A DNA stretch of 64,000 bases from Modestobacter sp. VKM Ac-2986 (GTDB taxonomy: Bacteria; Actinomycetota; Actinomycetes; Mycobacteriales; Geodermatophilaceae), in assembly GCF_026967795.1 (NCBI RefSeq), contig NZ_JAPVBH010000002.1, positions 186,001 through 250,000 of the forward strand, read 5' to 3'. This document shows positions 51,219 to 60,633 of this stretch, piece after piece. Under the pieces are notes generated by a model that worked only from the letters and a program-made list of their open reading frames with translations, was not told the DNA's origin and made no database searches. Position 1 is the stretch's first letter. Each line of letters begins with the position of its first letter. The translations under genes were made by a program, and so were the position numbers.

Positions 51219-52519
51219 GACCGCTGCCGGACCCGGACGGCGGCCGCGTGCCCGGGCAGGTCCTCGGCGTGCGCCAGGGCGTCGATGTGCCCGGCGACCT
51301 CGGCGAGGGCCTGCTCGTCGTACTCGATGAGGTGGACGCCGCGCAGGAAGGTCTGCACGCTCAGCCCGCTGGAGTGCCGGGCGCAGCCGCCGGTGGGCAG
51401 CACGTGGTTGGACCCGGCGATGTAGTCGCCCAGCGACACCGGCGCCCACGGGCCGACGAAGACCGCGCCGGCGTTGCGCACCCGCATCGCCACCGCGCGC
51501 GGGTCGCGGGTCTGGATCTCCAGGTGCTCGGCGGCGTAGGCGTCGACCACGGCGAGGCCGGCGTCGATGTCGTCGACCAGCACGATGCCGGACTGGGTGC
51601 CGTTGAGCGCGGTGGTGATCCGCTCGGTGTGCTTGGTGGCCGCCACCTGGTCCGGGACCCGCGCGAGCACGGCGTCGGCGAGCTCCTCGCTGGTGGTCAC
51701 CAGCACGGCGCCGGCCAGCGGGTCGTGCTCGGCCTGGCTGATCAGGTCGGCGGCGACGTGGCCGGGGTCGGCGGTGTCGTCGGCGAGGACGGCGACCTCG
51801 GTCGGGCCGGCCTCGGAGTCGATGCCGATCAGCCCGCGCAGCAGTCGCTTGGCCGCCGTCACGTAGACGTTGCCGGGCCCGGTGACCATGTCGACCGGCG
51901 CGCAGGAGCCCGCGCCGTAGCCGAAGACGGCGATCGCCTGCGCCCCGCCGACCGCGTAGACCTCGGTGACGCCCAGCAGCGCGCACGCCGCCAGCACCCC
52001 GGGGTCGGGCAGGCCGCCGTTGTCCCGCTGCGGCGGGCTCGCGACGGCGATGGACTCCACGCCGGCGATCTGGGCCGGGACGACGTTCATCACCACCGAG
52101 CTCAGCAGCGGGGCGAGGCCACCGGGCACGTAGAGCCCGACCCGGCGTACCGGGAGCCAGCGCTCGGTGACGGTGCCGCCGCGCGCGACCTGGGTGGTGA
52201 CGTCGGTGCGCCGCTGGTCGGAGTGCACGATCCGCACCCGGCGGATCGACTCCTCCAGCGCGGCGCGCACGGTCGGGTCGATGGAGGCCAGAGCCTCGTC
52301 GATCGCGGCCTGCGGCACGGCCATGTCGGGGACGTCGACGCGGTCGAGGCGCGCGGTGATCTCCCGGACCGCCTCGGCACCCCGCAGCCGCACGTCCTCG
52401 CAGATCGGCCGGACGGTCGCGAGCACCGCGTCGATGTCGGTACCGGCACGCGGGAGCAGGTGGGCCAGCTCACGCGGTCCGGGCAGAGCGGACCCTCGCA
52501 GGTCGATGCGGGACAGCAC
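51215..52519 (-). CDS. hisD: Histidinol dehydrogenase
   Basis: 434-residue zinc enzyme for the last two oxidation steps of histidine synthesis. Marks: [85 protein letters not shown], zinc-ligand region [35 protein letters not shown]. The GTG at 52519 is set by GGAGGTG just upstream and the typical first residues (SRIDLRG). Head of the hisDCB unit; divergent from the LON-domain gene with 82 bases between. Confidence 0.97.
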   Translation of the reverse strand: MLSRIDLRGSALPGPRELAHLLPRAGTDIDAVLATVRPICEDVRLRGAEAVREITARLDRVDVPDMAVPQAAIDEALASIDPTVRAALEESIRRVRIVHSDQRRTDVTTQVARGGTVTERWLPVRRVGLYVPGGLAPLLSSVVMNVVPAQIAGVESIAVASPPQRDNGGLPDPGVLAACALLGVTEVYAVGGAQAIAVFGYGAGSCAPVDMVTGPGNVYVTAAKRLLRGLIGIDSEAGPTEVAVLADDTADPGHVAADLISQAEHDPLAGAVLVTTSEELADAVLARVPDQVAATKHTERITTALNGTQSGIVLVDDIDAGLAVVDAYAAEHLEIQTRDPRAVAMRVRNAGAVFVGPWAPVSLGDYIAGSNHVLPTGGCARHSSGLSVQTFLRGVHLIEYDEQALAEVAGHIDALAHAEDLPGHAAAVRVRQRS

Positions 52520-52589
52520 GGGGCACCTCCGGGTACGAGCAGCAGAACGACCAAACGGTAGACGCCCGGTACGACGGCCCCGCTGCCCG

Positions 52590-52595
52590 TAGGCT
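52590..52595 (+). promoter_or_regulatory. Leaderless -10 box for the LON-domain gene
   Basis: TAGGCT, a 6-base spacer, then GTG at 52602. Confidence 0.6.
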
Positions 52596-52601
52596 CCGGG
52601 C

Positions 52602-53513
52602 GTGCGGGCGAGCGGGAACGACGAGGGTGCGGGGGGCCGCGAGGTCATCGCGCTGTTCCCCCTGGAGAGCCCGCTCTTCCCCGGCGTGGTGCTGCCGCTG
52701 CAGATCTTCGAGCCCCGCTACCGCCGGCTGGTGGCCGACCTGGTCGCCCTGCCCGAAGGGGCGCCGCGCCGCTTCGGCGTCGTCGCGATCCGGCAGGGCT
52801 GGGAGGTCGAGCGGGTGGCGCCGGCGGAGGCGCTGTTCGACGTCGGCTGCACCGCCACCGTGCGGGTGATCGCGCCGCAGAGCGACGGCGGCTACCAGGT
52901 GGTCGCCGTCGGCGGCGACCGGTTCCGGCTGCTCGACGTCCTCGTGCCCTCCGGCCCCGACGAGCCGCCCTACCTGCAGGCGCTGGTGGAGTGGCTGGAC
53001 GAGGAGGAGGCCGCCGAGGAGGCGGCCGGGGACGCCGAGGGGCTCACCGGCCCGGACCAGACCGCCGGCATCGTCCCCGAGGACGTGCTCAGCGAGGTCG
53101 CCCGCGGGTCGCTGGAGGTGCTCGCCGGCAACGTCCGCGACCTGTTCGCCCGCTACGTCGCCGACGTGGCCATCCGCCAGTCCGGCGACGCCGGCGGCCT
53201 GCCGGACGAGGTGCTCGACGCGCTGTCCCCCGACGAGCTGCTCGGGGACGACGACGAGGGCGGCGGGGAGCTGGGCGGCACCGCGGCACTGCTGCGCGAG
53301 GTGGCCGACGACGCCCGCGGGCTGTCCTACCTGGTCGCGTCCGCGGCGCTGCTGACCACCGAGGACCGGCAGGCGCTGCTGGCCGAGTCCGCCACCCGGC
53401 GCCGACTGGCCCTGGAGTCCCGGCTGCTGCGCCGCGAGCTCACCCTGCTGCGCACGCTGGGCGCCGTCCCGGTGCCGCTGGTGCAGTTCGCCACCCCGAT
53501 GACCCCGAACTGA
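52602..53513 (+). CDS. LON substrate-binding-domain protein (no protease)
   Basis: 303-residue stand-alone LON N-terminal domain protein: [52 protein letters not shown], and [14 protein letters not shown]. There is no AAA+ ATPase or Ser-Lys protease domain. An acidic insert ([18 protein letters not shown] and [15 protein letters not shown], about residues 128-228) separates the sheet from a C-terminal helical bundle (LLRREL ... LLRTLG). Such proteins are widespread in actinobacteria, with unknown role. Leaderless GTG at 52602 after TAGGCT. Divergent from hisD; its stop is followed at once by hairpin repeat copies F and G. Confidence 0.88.
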   Translation: MRASGNDEGAGGREVIALFPLESPLFPGVVLPLQIFEPRYRRLVADLVALPEGAPRRFGVVAIRQGWEVERVAPAEALFDVGCTATVRVIAPQSDGGYQVVAVGGDRFRLLDVLVPSGPDEPPYLQALVEWLDEEEAAEEAAGDAEGLTGPDQTAGIVPEDVLSEVARGSLEVLAGNVRDLFARYVADVAIRQSGDAGGLPDEVLDALSPDELLGDDDEGGGELGGTAALLREVADDARGLSYLVASAALLTTEDRQALLAESATRRRLALESRLLRRELTLLRTLGAVPVPLVQFATPMTPN

Positions 53514-53514
53514 C

Positions 53515-53571
53515 GAAGGACCCCTCGCCCCCCACCACTCGTACCTCGCGGTGGGGCGCTACGAGGGGGCC
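53515..53571 (+). repeat. GAAGGACC...GGCC hairpin repeat, copy F
   Basis: Starts GAAGGACC one base after the LON-domain gene stop; ends GGGCC. Outer stem CCCCTCG (53521-53527) / CGAGGGG (53562-53568); inner stem CCCCACC (53530-53536) / GGTGGGG (53550-53556). Likely terminator. Confidence 0.8.
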
Positions 53572-53572
53572 T

Positions 53573-53622
53573 GACCTCGCCCCCACCACTCGCCGCTCGC
53601 GGTGGAGCCTGGCGAAGGGCCG
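53573..53622 (+). repeat. Hairpin repeat, copy G (degenerate, in tandem with F)
   Basis: Starts GACC and ends GGGCC with arms TCGCC / GGCGA and CCACC / GGTGG around the same ACTCGC..CTCGC loop as copy F. Looks like a tandem duplicate that has drifted. Confidence 0.6.
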
Positions 53623-53633
53623 GGACGCCGCTG

Positions 53634-54413
53634 CTAGGACGCCGGCGGCGGGACGGGCGGGAGCGGCAATCGCGGCGGCAGGTCCTCGGGCTCGGGGCGG
53701 CCGAGGTCCTGGCGGGAGGTGTAGGTGGCCGCGACCAGGTAGACCAGCACCGCGAGGAACGGGCCGACCGCGAGAGCCGCGGTGGCCCGCAGGCTCAGCC
53801 CGGTGGTGACCGTGCGGCCGACCTCGGTCAGCTCGGCCTCGGTCGGGCCGTCGCCCAGCGCCGTCCCCAGCTGCCAGGCCACGATGCCGGCTGCCAGCAT
53901 CCCGGTGGCCAGCGCGACCAGGACCAGCGCGCCGCGCCGGCTGCGCAGCCGCCACAGCACCAGCCCGGCCAGCAGCCCGATCGCGGCGAGGACCAGCACG
54001 AAGACGCTGTCGTCGGAGACGAACAGCTCGGAGTTGGGCAGCCCGCTGAGCGGCACGACGTCGGTCTCGGTGACCCGGTACTCCGCCCGCGGCGCCAGCC
54101 ACAGCCACAGCGCACCGGCGGGCAGCCCGCACAGGGCCAGCACCAGCACGCTGAGCAGCCCGGTCCGCAGGTCCTCCCGGCTCCCCCGCAGACCCGGGAC
54201 GCCGGCCCGGCGGGCCTGCGCCCAGGGCGGCAGCGGCTGCCCCGGCTCGGCACCCGGCGCGGACGGGGCGCTCGCACCGGGCACCGGGAGGTGCTGCGGC
54301 CCGGAGGCCGGGAACCGCTCCGTGTCGGTCCCGGGCACCACGTCCGCCCCCTCCGCGGGGCCGGGGCGCGCCGGGAACGGGGGCAGCTGCCCGGCGGCTC
54401 GGGGGTCGGTCAC
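53634..54413 (-). CDS. Membrane protein with proline-rich N-terminus, unknown function
   Basis: 259 residues: a Pro/Gly/Ala-rich cytoplasmic N-terminus (about 1-80), then four hydrophobic segments (LLSVLVLALCGLPAGALWLW, SVFVLVLAAIGLLAGLVLW, GALVLVALATGMLAAGIVAW, ALAVGPFLAVLVYLVAATY) with an external loop between helices 1 and 2 (LAPRAEYRVTETDVVPLSG), and a Pro-rich tail. The layout is shared by uncharacterised actinobacterial membrane proteins; I would not assign a function. The GTG at 54413 has GACAAT six bases before it, a leaderless form. It lies downstream of dnaE behind two tandem terminators. Confidence 0.77.
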   Translation of the reverse strand: MTDPRAAGQLPPFPARPGPAEGADVVPGTDTERFPASGPQHLPVPGASAPSAPGAEPGQPLPPWAQARRAGVPGLRGSREDLRTGLLSVLVLALCGLPAGALWLWLAPRAEYRVTETDVVPLSGLPNSELFVSDDSVFVLVLAAIGLLAGLVLWRLRSRRGALVLVALATGMLAAGIVAWQLGTALGDGPTEAELTEVGRTVTTGLSLRATAALAVGPFLAVLVYLVAATYTSRQDLGRPEPEDLPPRLPLPPVPPPAS

Positions 54414-54419
54414 CGGCCC

Positions 54420-54425
54420 ATTGTC
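54420..54425 (-). promoter_or_regulatory. Leaderless -10 box for the gene ending at 53634
   Basis: GACAAT on the minus strand, a 6-base spacer, GTG at 54413. Confidence 0.45.
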
Positions 54426-54444
54426 GTCGCAGCCGCCGGGGAGT

Positions 54445-54465
54445 TCCCTGGCAGGTGGCCAGGGA
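54445..54465 (-). terminator. dnaE terminator 2
   Basis: Perfect 8-bp stem TCCCTGGC / GCCAGGGA with a 5-base loop. Confidence 0.65.
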
Positions 54466-54477
54466 GACGGTCCGGTA

Positions 54478-54504
54478 GCCCGCCCCGGACCTGTCGGGGC
54501 GGGC
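54478..54504 (-). terminator. dnaE terminator 1
   Basis: Perfect 10-bp stem GCCCGCCCCG / CGGGGCGGGC with a 7-base loop, eight bases after the dnaE stop. Confidence 0.8.
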
Positions 54505-54512
54505 CGCGCCGC

Positions 54513-57500
54513 CTACAGGAGGGCGACGCTGGTGGGGCCCAGGAGCGCCTTGATGTCGCCCATCAGCGCGGTGCTGGGTCGCACGCGGAGGCCCTGGTCC
54601 AGCCGCAGCACGGTCTCCCGCCCGCCGTTGAGCAGCTTCAACTGCACCTCGGTCGTGCCCGGGTGGCTGCCGAGCACCTCGCGCAGCCGTTCGACCACCG
54701 GCGGCGTGCAGCGGGCCGCGGGCATGGAGACCAGCACCGGGCCCCGGGGGCCCTCAGTGATCTCCGGGATGGTCACCTCGGCGGCGAACAGCGACGGGGT
54801 GTCGTCGCGGCGGCTGATCCGGCCCTTGACCACGACGATCTGGTCGCGGACCACCTTGTCCGACACCTGCGCCCAGGTCTTGGGGAAGAACAGCACCTCC
54901 AGCCCGGCCTCGAGGTCCTCCAGCGTGGCGATCGCCCAGGGCGCGCCCTGCTTGTTGGTACGCGGGCCGACCGCGGTGAGGATGCCGGCGATGGTGACGT
55001 TGGCGCCGTCCTCCACCCCGCCGGAGATGATCTCGGCCAGCGAGGTGTCGGCGTGCGAGGTGAGCACGTGCTCGACGCCGTGCAGCGGGTGGTCGGAGAC
55101 GTAGAGGCCGAGCATGTCGCGCTCGAAGACCAGCTTCTCCGACTTCGACCAGTCCGCGGTCGGGATCGGGATGTCCAGCGCGGCGCTCAGCGGGTCACCG
55201 AGCTCACCGCCGCCGTCCTCGCCGAAGCTGCCGAACAGGTCGAACTGCCCCTCGGCCTCCTTGCGCTTGAGGCTCATCGCGGAGTCGACGGCCTGGGCGT
55301 GGATCGCGGCGATGCCCTGACGGGAGTGGCCCAGGGAGTCGAAGCCGCCGGCCTTGGCCAGGGACTCGATGACCTTCTTGTTGCAGGCCACCGTGTCGAT
55401 CTTGCGCATGAAGTCGGCGAAGTCCTTGAACGCGCCCTTCTCCTCGCGCGCCCGCACGATCGAGTCGACGACGTTGTGCCCGACGTTGCGCACCGAGGCC
55501 AGGCCGAAGCGGATGTCGTTGCCGACGGCGGTGAAGTCCCAGGAGGACTCGTTGACGTCCGGCGGGAGCACCTTGATGCCCATCCGGCGGCACTCGGCCA
55601 GGTAGACCGGCCGGCGCTCCTTGTCGTCGCCCACGCTGGTCAGCAGCCCGGCCATGTACTCGGCCGGGTAGTTGGCCTTGAGGTAGGCCGTCCAGTAGGA
55701 GATCAGGCCGTAGGCCGCCGAGTGCGCCTTGTTGAAGGCGTAGTCGGCGAAGGGCACCAGGATGTCCCACAGCGTCTTGACCGCCGCGGCGGAGTAGCCG
55801 TTGGCCTTCATCCCGGCCTCGAAGCCGACGTACTCGGCGTCCAGGACGGACTTCTTCTTCTTGCCCATCGCGCGGCGCAGCAGGTCGGCCTTGCCGAGGG
55901 AGTACCCGGCGACCTTCTGCGCGATCGACATGACCTGCTCCTGGTACACGATCAGGCCGTAGGTGCCGCCCAGGATCTCCGCGAGCGGCTCGGCCAGCTC
56001 CGGGTGGATCGGGGTGATCTCCTGCTGGCCGTTCTTGCGCAGCGCGTAGTTGGTGTGCGAGTTCGCACCCATGGGGCCCGGCCGGTAGAGGGCGCCGACG
56101 GCCGAGATGTCCTCGAAGTTGTCGGGGCGCATCAGCCGCAGCAGCGAGCGCATCGGGCCGCCGTCGAACTGGAAGACCCCGAGGGTGTCGCCGCGCGAGA
56201 GCAGGGCGTAGGTCGCCGGGTCGGTGAGGTCCTTGCTGATCTCGTCGAGGTCGACCGGGTCCTTGCCGTTGATGACGATGTTGCGCAGCGCGTCGTCGAG
56301 GACGGTGAGGTTGCGCAGGCCCAGGAAGTCCATCTTGAGCAGGCCGAGCGTCTCGCAGGTCGGGTAGTCGAACTGCGTGATGATCGCGCCGTCGGCCTCG
56401 CGCCGCATGATCGGGATGCTGTCGATCAGCGGGTACCGGCCGATGATGACGCCGGCGGCGTGCACGCCCCACTGCCGCTTCAGGCCCTCGAGCTTGCGCG
56501 CCTGGTCGACGACCTCGGCGGCACCGGGGTCGGACTCGTAGCGGGCCCGGAACTCGGTGGCCTCCTTGTAGCGGTCGTGCTTGGGGTCGAAGATCCCCGA
56601 CAGCGGGATGTCCTTGCCCATCACGCCCGGGGGCATGAGCTTGGTCAGCTCGTCACCAACGGAGTAGGGCCGGTCCAGCACCCGGGCGGCGTCCTTGATC
56701 GCGGCCTTGGCCTTGATCGTGCCGTAGGTGACGATCTGGCTGACCCGCTCCTCGCCGTACTTCTGCGAGACGTACTGGATGACCTCGCCGCGGCGGCGGT
56801 CGTCGAAGTCGATGTCGACGTCGGGCATGGAGACGCGCTCGGGGTTGAGGAACCGCTCGAAGAACAGCCCGTGCGCCAGCGGGTCGAGGTCGGTGATGCC
56901 CATGGCGTAGGCGGCCATGGAGCCGGCGGCCGAGCCGCGGCCGGGGCCGACGCGGATGCCGTTGTCCTTGGCCCAGTTGATGAAGTCGGCGACCACGAGG
57001 AAGTACCCCGGGAAGCCCATCTGGGCGATGATCCCGGTCTCGTAGTCGGCCTGCTTGCGCACCGCGTCGGGGATGCCGTTGGGGTAGCGCTTGTGCAGCC
57101 CGGCCTCGACCTCCTTGATGAACCAGGAGGTCTCGTCCTCCCCCTCGGGCAGGGGGAAGCGGGGCATGAGGTCGGCGCCCTCGGTGAACTGGACCTCGCA
57201 CTGCTCGGCGATGACGAGGGTGTTGTCGCAGGCCTCGGGCAGGTCGGCGAACAGCGCGCGCATCTCGGCCGAGGACTTCAGGTAGTAGCCGTCGCCGTTG
57301 AACTTGAAGCGGTTGGGCTCGTTGAGCCGCGACCCGGTCTGGATGCACAGCAGGGCGTCGTGGGCCTGCGCGTCCTCGCGGTGGGTGTAGTGCAGGTCGT
57401 TGGTGGCCAGCAGCGGGATGCCCAGGTCCTTGGCGATCTTGAGCAGGTCGGCCCGGGTCCGCTTCTCGATGTTCAGGCCGTGGTCCATGACCTCGGCGTA

Positions 57501-58082
57501 GAAGTTCTCACGCCCGAAGATGTCCTGGAAGTCGGCAGCGGCGGCACGGGCCTTGTCGTACTTGCCGGCGCGCAGCCACATGTTCACCTCGCCCGACGGG
57601 CAGCCGGTGGTGGCGATCAGGCCCTTGCCGTGCTTCTCGAGCAGGTCGCGGTCGAAGCGGGGCTTGCGGTACTGGCCCTCGAGGCTGGCCATCGAGGAGA
57701 TGCGGAACAGGTTGTGCATGCCCTCGGTGGTGCGGGCCAGCATCGTCATGTGCGTGTAGGCGGCCTTGCCGCGGTTGTTGCCGCCGTCGCCCTCTTCGTC
57801 GATGAGCTTGTCGCCGAAGTCGAACGGTGCGCGGTCGAAGCGCGAGCCGGGCGTGTAGTAGCCCTCCATGCCGATGATCGGCTTGACCCCGGCGGCGTTG
57901 GCCTGCTTGTAGAAGTCGTACGCGCCGAACACGTTGCCGTGGTCGGTCATCGCCAGCGCCGGCATGCCCTCCGCGGCCGCCGCCTTGGTCACCTCACCCA
58001 GCTTCGCCGCCCCGTCGAGCATCGAGTACTCGGTGTGCACGTGCAGGTGTGCGAACGAGTCGGACGAGGGGGTGCTGCTCAC
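54513..58082 (-). CDS. dnaE: DNA polymerase III alpha subunit
   Basis: 1189-residue replicative polymerase. PHP domain at the N-terminus (FAHLHVHTEYSMLDGAAKL, ALAMTDHGNVFGAYDFY), polymerase core with catalytic Asp residues in RVSMPDVDIDFDDRRRGEV and GPGRGSAAGSMAAYAMGI, LLKMDFLGLRNLTVLDDAL, YQEQVMSIAQKVAGYSLG, helix-hairpin-helix AFNKAHSAAYGLISYWTAYL, and a C-terminal OB-fold (about 1000-1080; VTIAGILTAVGPRTNKQG). The intact PHP metal residues suggest that proofreading may reside there, as in mycobacterial DnaE1 (family knowledge). Full length matches DnaE1. The GTG at 58082 has GGAG about 11 bases upstream. Confidence 0.98.
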   Translation of the reverse strand: MSSTPSSDSFAHLHVHTEYSMLDGAAKLGEVTKAAAAEGMPALAMTDHGNVFGAYDFYKQANAAGVKPIIGMEGYYTPGSRFDRAPFDFGDKLIDEEGDGGNNRGKAAYTHMTMLARTTEGMHNLFRISSMASLEGQYRKPRFDRDLLEKHGKGLIATTGCPSGEVNMWLRAGKYDKARAAAADFQDIFGRENFYAEVMDHGLNIEKRTRADLLKIAKDLGIPLLATNDLHYTHREDAQAHDALLCIQTGSRLNEPNRFKFNGDGYYLKSSAEMRALFADLPEACDNTLVIAEQCEVQFTEGADLMPRFPLPEGEDETSWFIKEVEAGLHKRYPNGIPDAVRKQADYETGIIAQMGFPGYFLVVADFINWAKDNGIRVGPGRGSAAGSMAAYAMGITDLDPLAHGLFFERFLNPERVSMPDVDIDFDDRRRGEVIQYVSQKYGEERVSQIVTYGTIKAKAAIKDAARVLDRPYSVGDELTKLMPPGVMGKDIPLSGIFDPKHDRYKEATEFRARYESDPGAAEVVDQARKLEGLKRQWGVHAAGVIIGRYPLIDSIPIMRREADGAIITQFDYPTCETLGLLKMDFLGLRNLTVLDDALRNIVINGKDPVDLDEISKDLTDPATYALLSRGDTLGVFQFDGGPMRSLLRLMRPDNFEDISAVGALYRPGPMGANSHTNYALRKNGQQEITPIHPELAEPLAEILGGTYGLIVYQEQVMSIAQKVAGYSLGKADLLRRAMGKKKKSVLDAEYVGFEAGMKANGYSAAAVKTLWDILVPFADYAFNKAHSAAYGLISYWTAYLKANYPAEYMAGLLTSVGDDKERRPVYLAECRRMGIKVLPPDVNESSWDFTAVGNDIRFGLASVRNVGHNVVDSIVRAREEKGAFKDFADFMRKIDTVACNKKVIESLAKAGGFDSLGHSRQGIAAIHAQAVDSAMSLKRKEAEGQFDLFGSFGEDGGGELGDPLSAALDIPIPTADWSKSEKLVFERDMLGLYVSDHPLHGVEHVLTSHADTSLAEIISGGVEDGANVTIAGILTAVGPRTNKQGAPWAIATLEDLEAGLEVLFFPKTWAQVSDKVVRDQIVVVKGRISRRDDTPSLFAAEVTIPEITEGPRGPVLVSMPAARCTPPVVERLREVLGSHPGTTEVQLKLLNGGRETVLRLDQGLRVRPSTALMGDIKALLGPTSVALL

Positions 58083-58324
58083 GGTGGGTGGTGCTCCTCA
58101 CGGTCGTGCGGCCGCCTGGCCACCGGTGGGTGGTCAGGGGCGGCGGGTCGTTCTCAGGTGACCGGCGGGGAAGGCCGTTCGGTGCTGTCCCGATGGTGTG
58201 CGGACGCGAGGTCGGCACCTGTCGATCCTCGCACCTGATCAGTCCTACGCCGAGGGTCCGACAGGACGTGTCTCCGCGATCCGGACCACTCCGTCACGCC
58301 CGGCCCGGGCGCCCCTGCGCACGG

Positions 58325-58759
58325 TCACCGGAGCTCCTTGCGCATCGTCACGTGGACGATGCCGGCCTCCTCGTACTCCTCCCCCACGACCGCGTAGCCG
58401 GCGCGGTCGTAGAAGCCCCGGGCGGTCACCTGGGCGTGCAGCTTCACCGCCCGCTGCCCCCGGGCGGCGGCCTCGGCCTCCAGCACGGCGAGCACCGCCG
58501 ACCCGTGCCCGCGCCCCCGGACGGCGGCGTCGGCGGCCATCCGGCCCACGACCGCCCGGCCCGGCCCGGCGGCGTCGGGCAGCAGCCTGCCGGTGGCGAC
58601 CACGCGGCCGGCGTCGTCCCGGCTCAGGGCGTGGACGGCGGTCGCGTCCCGGTCGTCGAGCTCCAGCTCGGCGGGCACGCCCTGCTCGACGACGAAGACC
58701 CGCTGCCGCAGCGCGGAGACCTCCGGCCAGTCGGCGGGCGTGGCCAGGCGTGCGTCCAC
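58325..58759 (-). CDS. GNAT-family N-acetyltransferase (ElaA-like)
   Basis: 144-residue acetyltransferase. Marks: VSALRQRVFVVEQGVPAELE, ELDDRDATAVHAL, acetyl-CoA loop MAADAAVRGRGHGSAVLAVL, VKLHAQVTARGFYDRAGY and VVGEEYEEAGIVHVTM; these resemble ElaA-type GNATs of unknown substrate. Two starts are possible: GTG 58759, with GGAGGTG upstream (chosen), or GTG 58789, which overlaps the CPBP protease stop in a GTGA and adds ten residues. It lies 242 bases from the dnaE start; that gap shows no gene. Confidence 0.9.
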   Translation of the reverse strand: MDARLATPADWPEVSALRQRVFVVEQGVPAELELDDRDATAVHALSRDDAGRVVATGRLLPDAAGPGRAVVGRMAADAAVRGRGHGSAVLAVLEAEAAARGQRAVKLHAQVTARGFYDRAGYAVVGEEYEEAGIVHVTMRKELR

Positions 58760-58785
58760 GGGGCGTGCACCTCCGGGGTGTGCGC

Positions 58786-59586
58786 TCACCGGACCGGCAC
58801 CACCGAGGCGGCCGGCAGCGCGGTCGAGGGCACCAGCAGGAAGCGCAGGTCGATGGCGGCGTGCAGCAACACCGGCAGCAGCAGCGACCCGGTGGACAGG
58901 TAGACCCCGGCCAGCAGCGAACCCAGCACGCCGGTGGTCACGACCCCGGTCAGCCCCTGGTAGGCGTGCGCCAGCCCGAAGGCGACGCCGGCGACCACCA
59001 CGAGGGCGAGCGCGGGCAGCCCCGGGGCCAGGGCGGCGACCACGGCCAGCAGGAAACCGCGGTACAGCCACTCCTCGCACACCCCGGCGGTGACCCCGAC
59101 GAGGGCGAACAGCCGGCGCTCCCCCGGGCTGCGCGGCAGCAGCGCCAGCGCCGCGTGCCCCGGTGCCTCGGCGTGCCGGGCGTCGCCGGGCCGGGTGCGG
59201 CGCAGCACCTCCGGTGGCGGCCCCGCCAGTGCCCCCGACCGCAGCGCCCGGACCGACAGCGCCGCCAGCACGACCAGCGCGACGACCACCACCGAGGCCA
59301 ACGGGCCCGGCCAGCGGCCCGGCAGGTGCAGACCCACCTGCGCCGCGCCGACGCCCGGCGCGGCCAGCCAGACCACCAGCGTCACCGCCGCCAGGCCCCA
59401 CTCCAGGACCAGCAGCCGCTGGTAGAACGACCGCCGCGCGGCCGGGTCGGAGCGCAGCCGGCCCTCGAAGCGGCGGTGCAGCACGTACCCGACGAACGGC
59501 TCACCGACCACCAGGTAGACGGCGATGATCGCCGCCGCCAGCTGCGCCGGACCGAAGTCGGCGAAGGTCAGGTCGGGGCCGGTCAC
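58786..59586 (-). CDS. CPBP-family intramembrane metalloprotease
   Basis: 266-residue membrane protein with about seven to eight hydrophobic helices. The Abi/CPBP motifs are complete: motif 1 TAGVCEEWLYRGFLL (EExxxR), motif 2 AGVAFGLAHAYQG (FxxxH) and motif 3 PVLLHAAIDLRFL (HxxxD). Members cleave membrane peptides, process prenyl proteins, or give bacteriocin immunity; none can be chosen here. The GTG at 59586 begins a plausible N-terminus. The GNAT gene follows with an overlap or a short gap, and the pseudouridine synthase gene precedes by 12 bases. Confidence 0.92.
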   Translation of the reverse strand: MTGPDLTFADFGPAQLAAAIIAVYLVVGEPFVGYVLHRRFEGRLRSDPAARRSFYQRLLVLEWGLAAVTLVVWLAAPGVGAAQVGLHLPGRWPGPLASVVVVALVVLAALSVRALRSGALAGPPPEVLRRTRPGDARHAEAPGHAALALLPRSPGERRLFALVGVTAGVCEEWLYRGFLLAVVAALAPGLPALALVVVAGVAFGLAHAYQGLTGVVTTGVLGSLLAGVYLSTGSLLLPVLLHAAIDLRFLLVPSTALPAASVVPVR

Positions 59587-59598
59587 GAGGGGCGCGGC

Positions 59599-60579
59599 TC
59601 AGTTCTCGGCGCGCAGCACGGCCAGGGCACCGGCCAGGTCGGCCGGGTAGTCGCTGTGGAACTCCACCCAGCGGCCGTCGGCCGGGTGCGCGAAGCCCAG
59701 CCGGACGGCGTGCAGCCACTGCCGGGTCATGCCCAGCCGGGCCGCCAGCGTCGGGTCGGCGCCGTAGGTCAGGTCGCCCACGCACGGGTGGCGCAGCGCG
59801 GAGAAGTGCACCCGGATCTGGTGGGTGCGCCCGGTCTCCAGGTGGACGTCGACCAGGCTGGCCGAGGGGAAGGCCTCGACGACCTCGTAGTGGGTGACCG
59901 ACGGGCGGCCGCCGCTGACGACCGCGAAGCGCCAGTCGTGCTTGGGGTGCCGGTCGATGGGTGCGTCGATGGTGCCCTTGGACGGGTCGGGGTGGCCCTG
60001 CACCAGGGCGTGGTAGCCCTTGTCGACGGTGCGCTCCTTGAACGCGGCCTTGAGCAGCGTGTAGGCGCGCTCGCTCTTGGCGACCACCATCAGCCCGGTG
60101 GTGGCGGCGTCCAGCCGGTGCACGATGCCCTGCCGCTCGGCCGCGCCGCTGGTGGAGATCCGGTAGCCGGCCGCGGCCAGCCCGCCGGTGACGGTGGGGC
60201 CGGTCCAGCCGGGGCTGCCGTGCGCGGCGACGCCCACCGGCTTGTCGATCACCACCACGTCGTCGTCGTCGTACACGACGGTCATCCCGGACACCGGCTG
60301 CGGCGGGGCGGACTCGCCCGGGGGCGGGGGCAGCTCCACCTCCAGCCAGCTGCCACCGGTCAGCCGGTCGCCCTTGCCGCGCGGCCTGCCGTCGACGACC
60401 ACCACCCCGGCGTCGGCCAGGTCGGCGGCGACCCCGCGGCTGATGCCGAACATCCGGGCCAGCGCCTGGTCGACGCGCTGGCCCTCGAGGCCGTCGGGCA
60501 CCGGCACCGAGCGCAGCTCACCGCGCCGTACACCGGTGGCGGGCCCGTCGGGAGGGGTCGGGCCGGGACTGCTGGTCAC
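59599..60579 (-). CDS. RluA/RluD-family pseudouridine synthase
   Basis: 326-residue RNA modification enzyme. N-terminal S4 RNA-binding domain (about 30-85; [33 protein letters not shown]), catalytic domain with [14 protein letters not shown], the catalytic Asp in [20 protein letters not shown], and [18 protein letters not shown]; it ends [20 protein letters not shown]. Most likely modifies large-subunit rRNA like RluD. The GTG at 60579 has CACAAT six bases upstream (leaderless). It follows lspA on the same strand after 54 bases, the usual actinobacterial pair. Confidence 0.95.
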   Translation of the reverse strand: MTSSPGPTPPDGPATGVRRGELRSVPVPDGLEGQRVDQALARMFGISRGVAADLADAGVVVVDGRPRGKGDRLTGGSWLEVELPPPPGESAPPQPVSGMTVVYDDDDVVVIDKPVGVAAHGSPGWTGPTVTGGLAAAGYRISTSGAAERQGIVHRLDAATTGLMVVAKSERAYTLLKAAFKERTVDKGYHALVQGHPDPSKGTIDAPIDRHPKHDWRFAVVSGGRPSVTHYEVVEAFPSASLVDVHLETGRTHQIRVHFSALRHPCVGDLTYGADPTLAARLGMTRQWLHAVRLGFAHPADGRWVEFHSDYPADLAGALAVLRAEN

Positions 60580-60585
60580 CGGTCC

Positions 60586-60591
60586 ATTGTG
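60586..60591 (-). promoter_or_regulatory. Leaderless -10 box for the pseudouridine synthase gene
   Basis: CACAAT on the minus strand, a 6-base spacer, GTG at 60579. Confidence 0.4.
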
Positions 60592-60633
60592 ACGGGTGGG
60601 GCCGACGGGACGACGCCGCCGGGCCGAGCCGGC

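Noticed and set aside
52602-53513. Lon protease
   Set aside because: Only the N-terminal LON domain is present; there is no ATPase or protease domain and the length (303 residues) is that of the stand-alone family.
54291-58238. A 1315-codon open frame on the plus strand across dnaE
   Set aside because: Same cause: the complementary strand of a high-GC polymerase gene. No protein motif is present.
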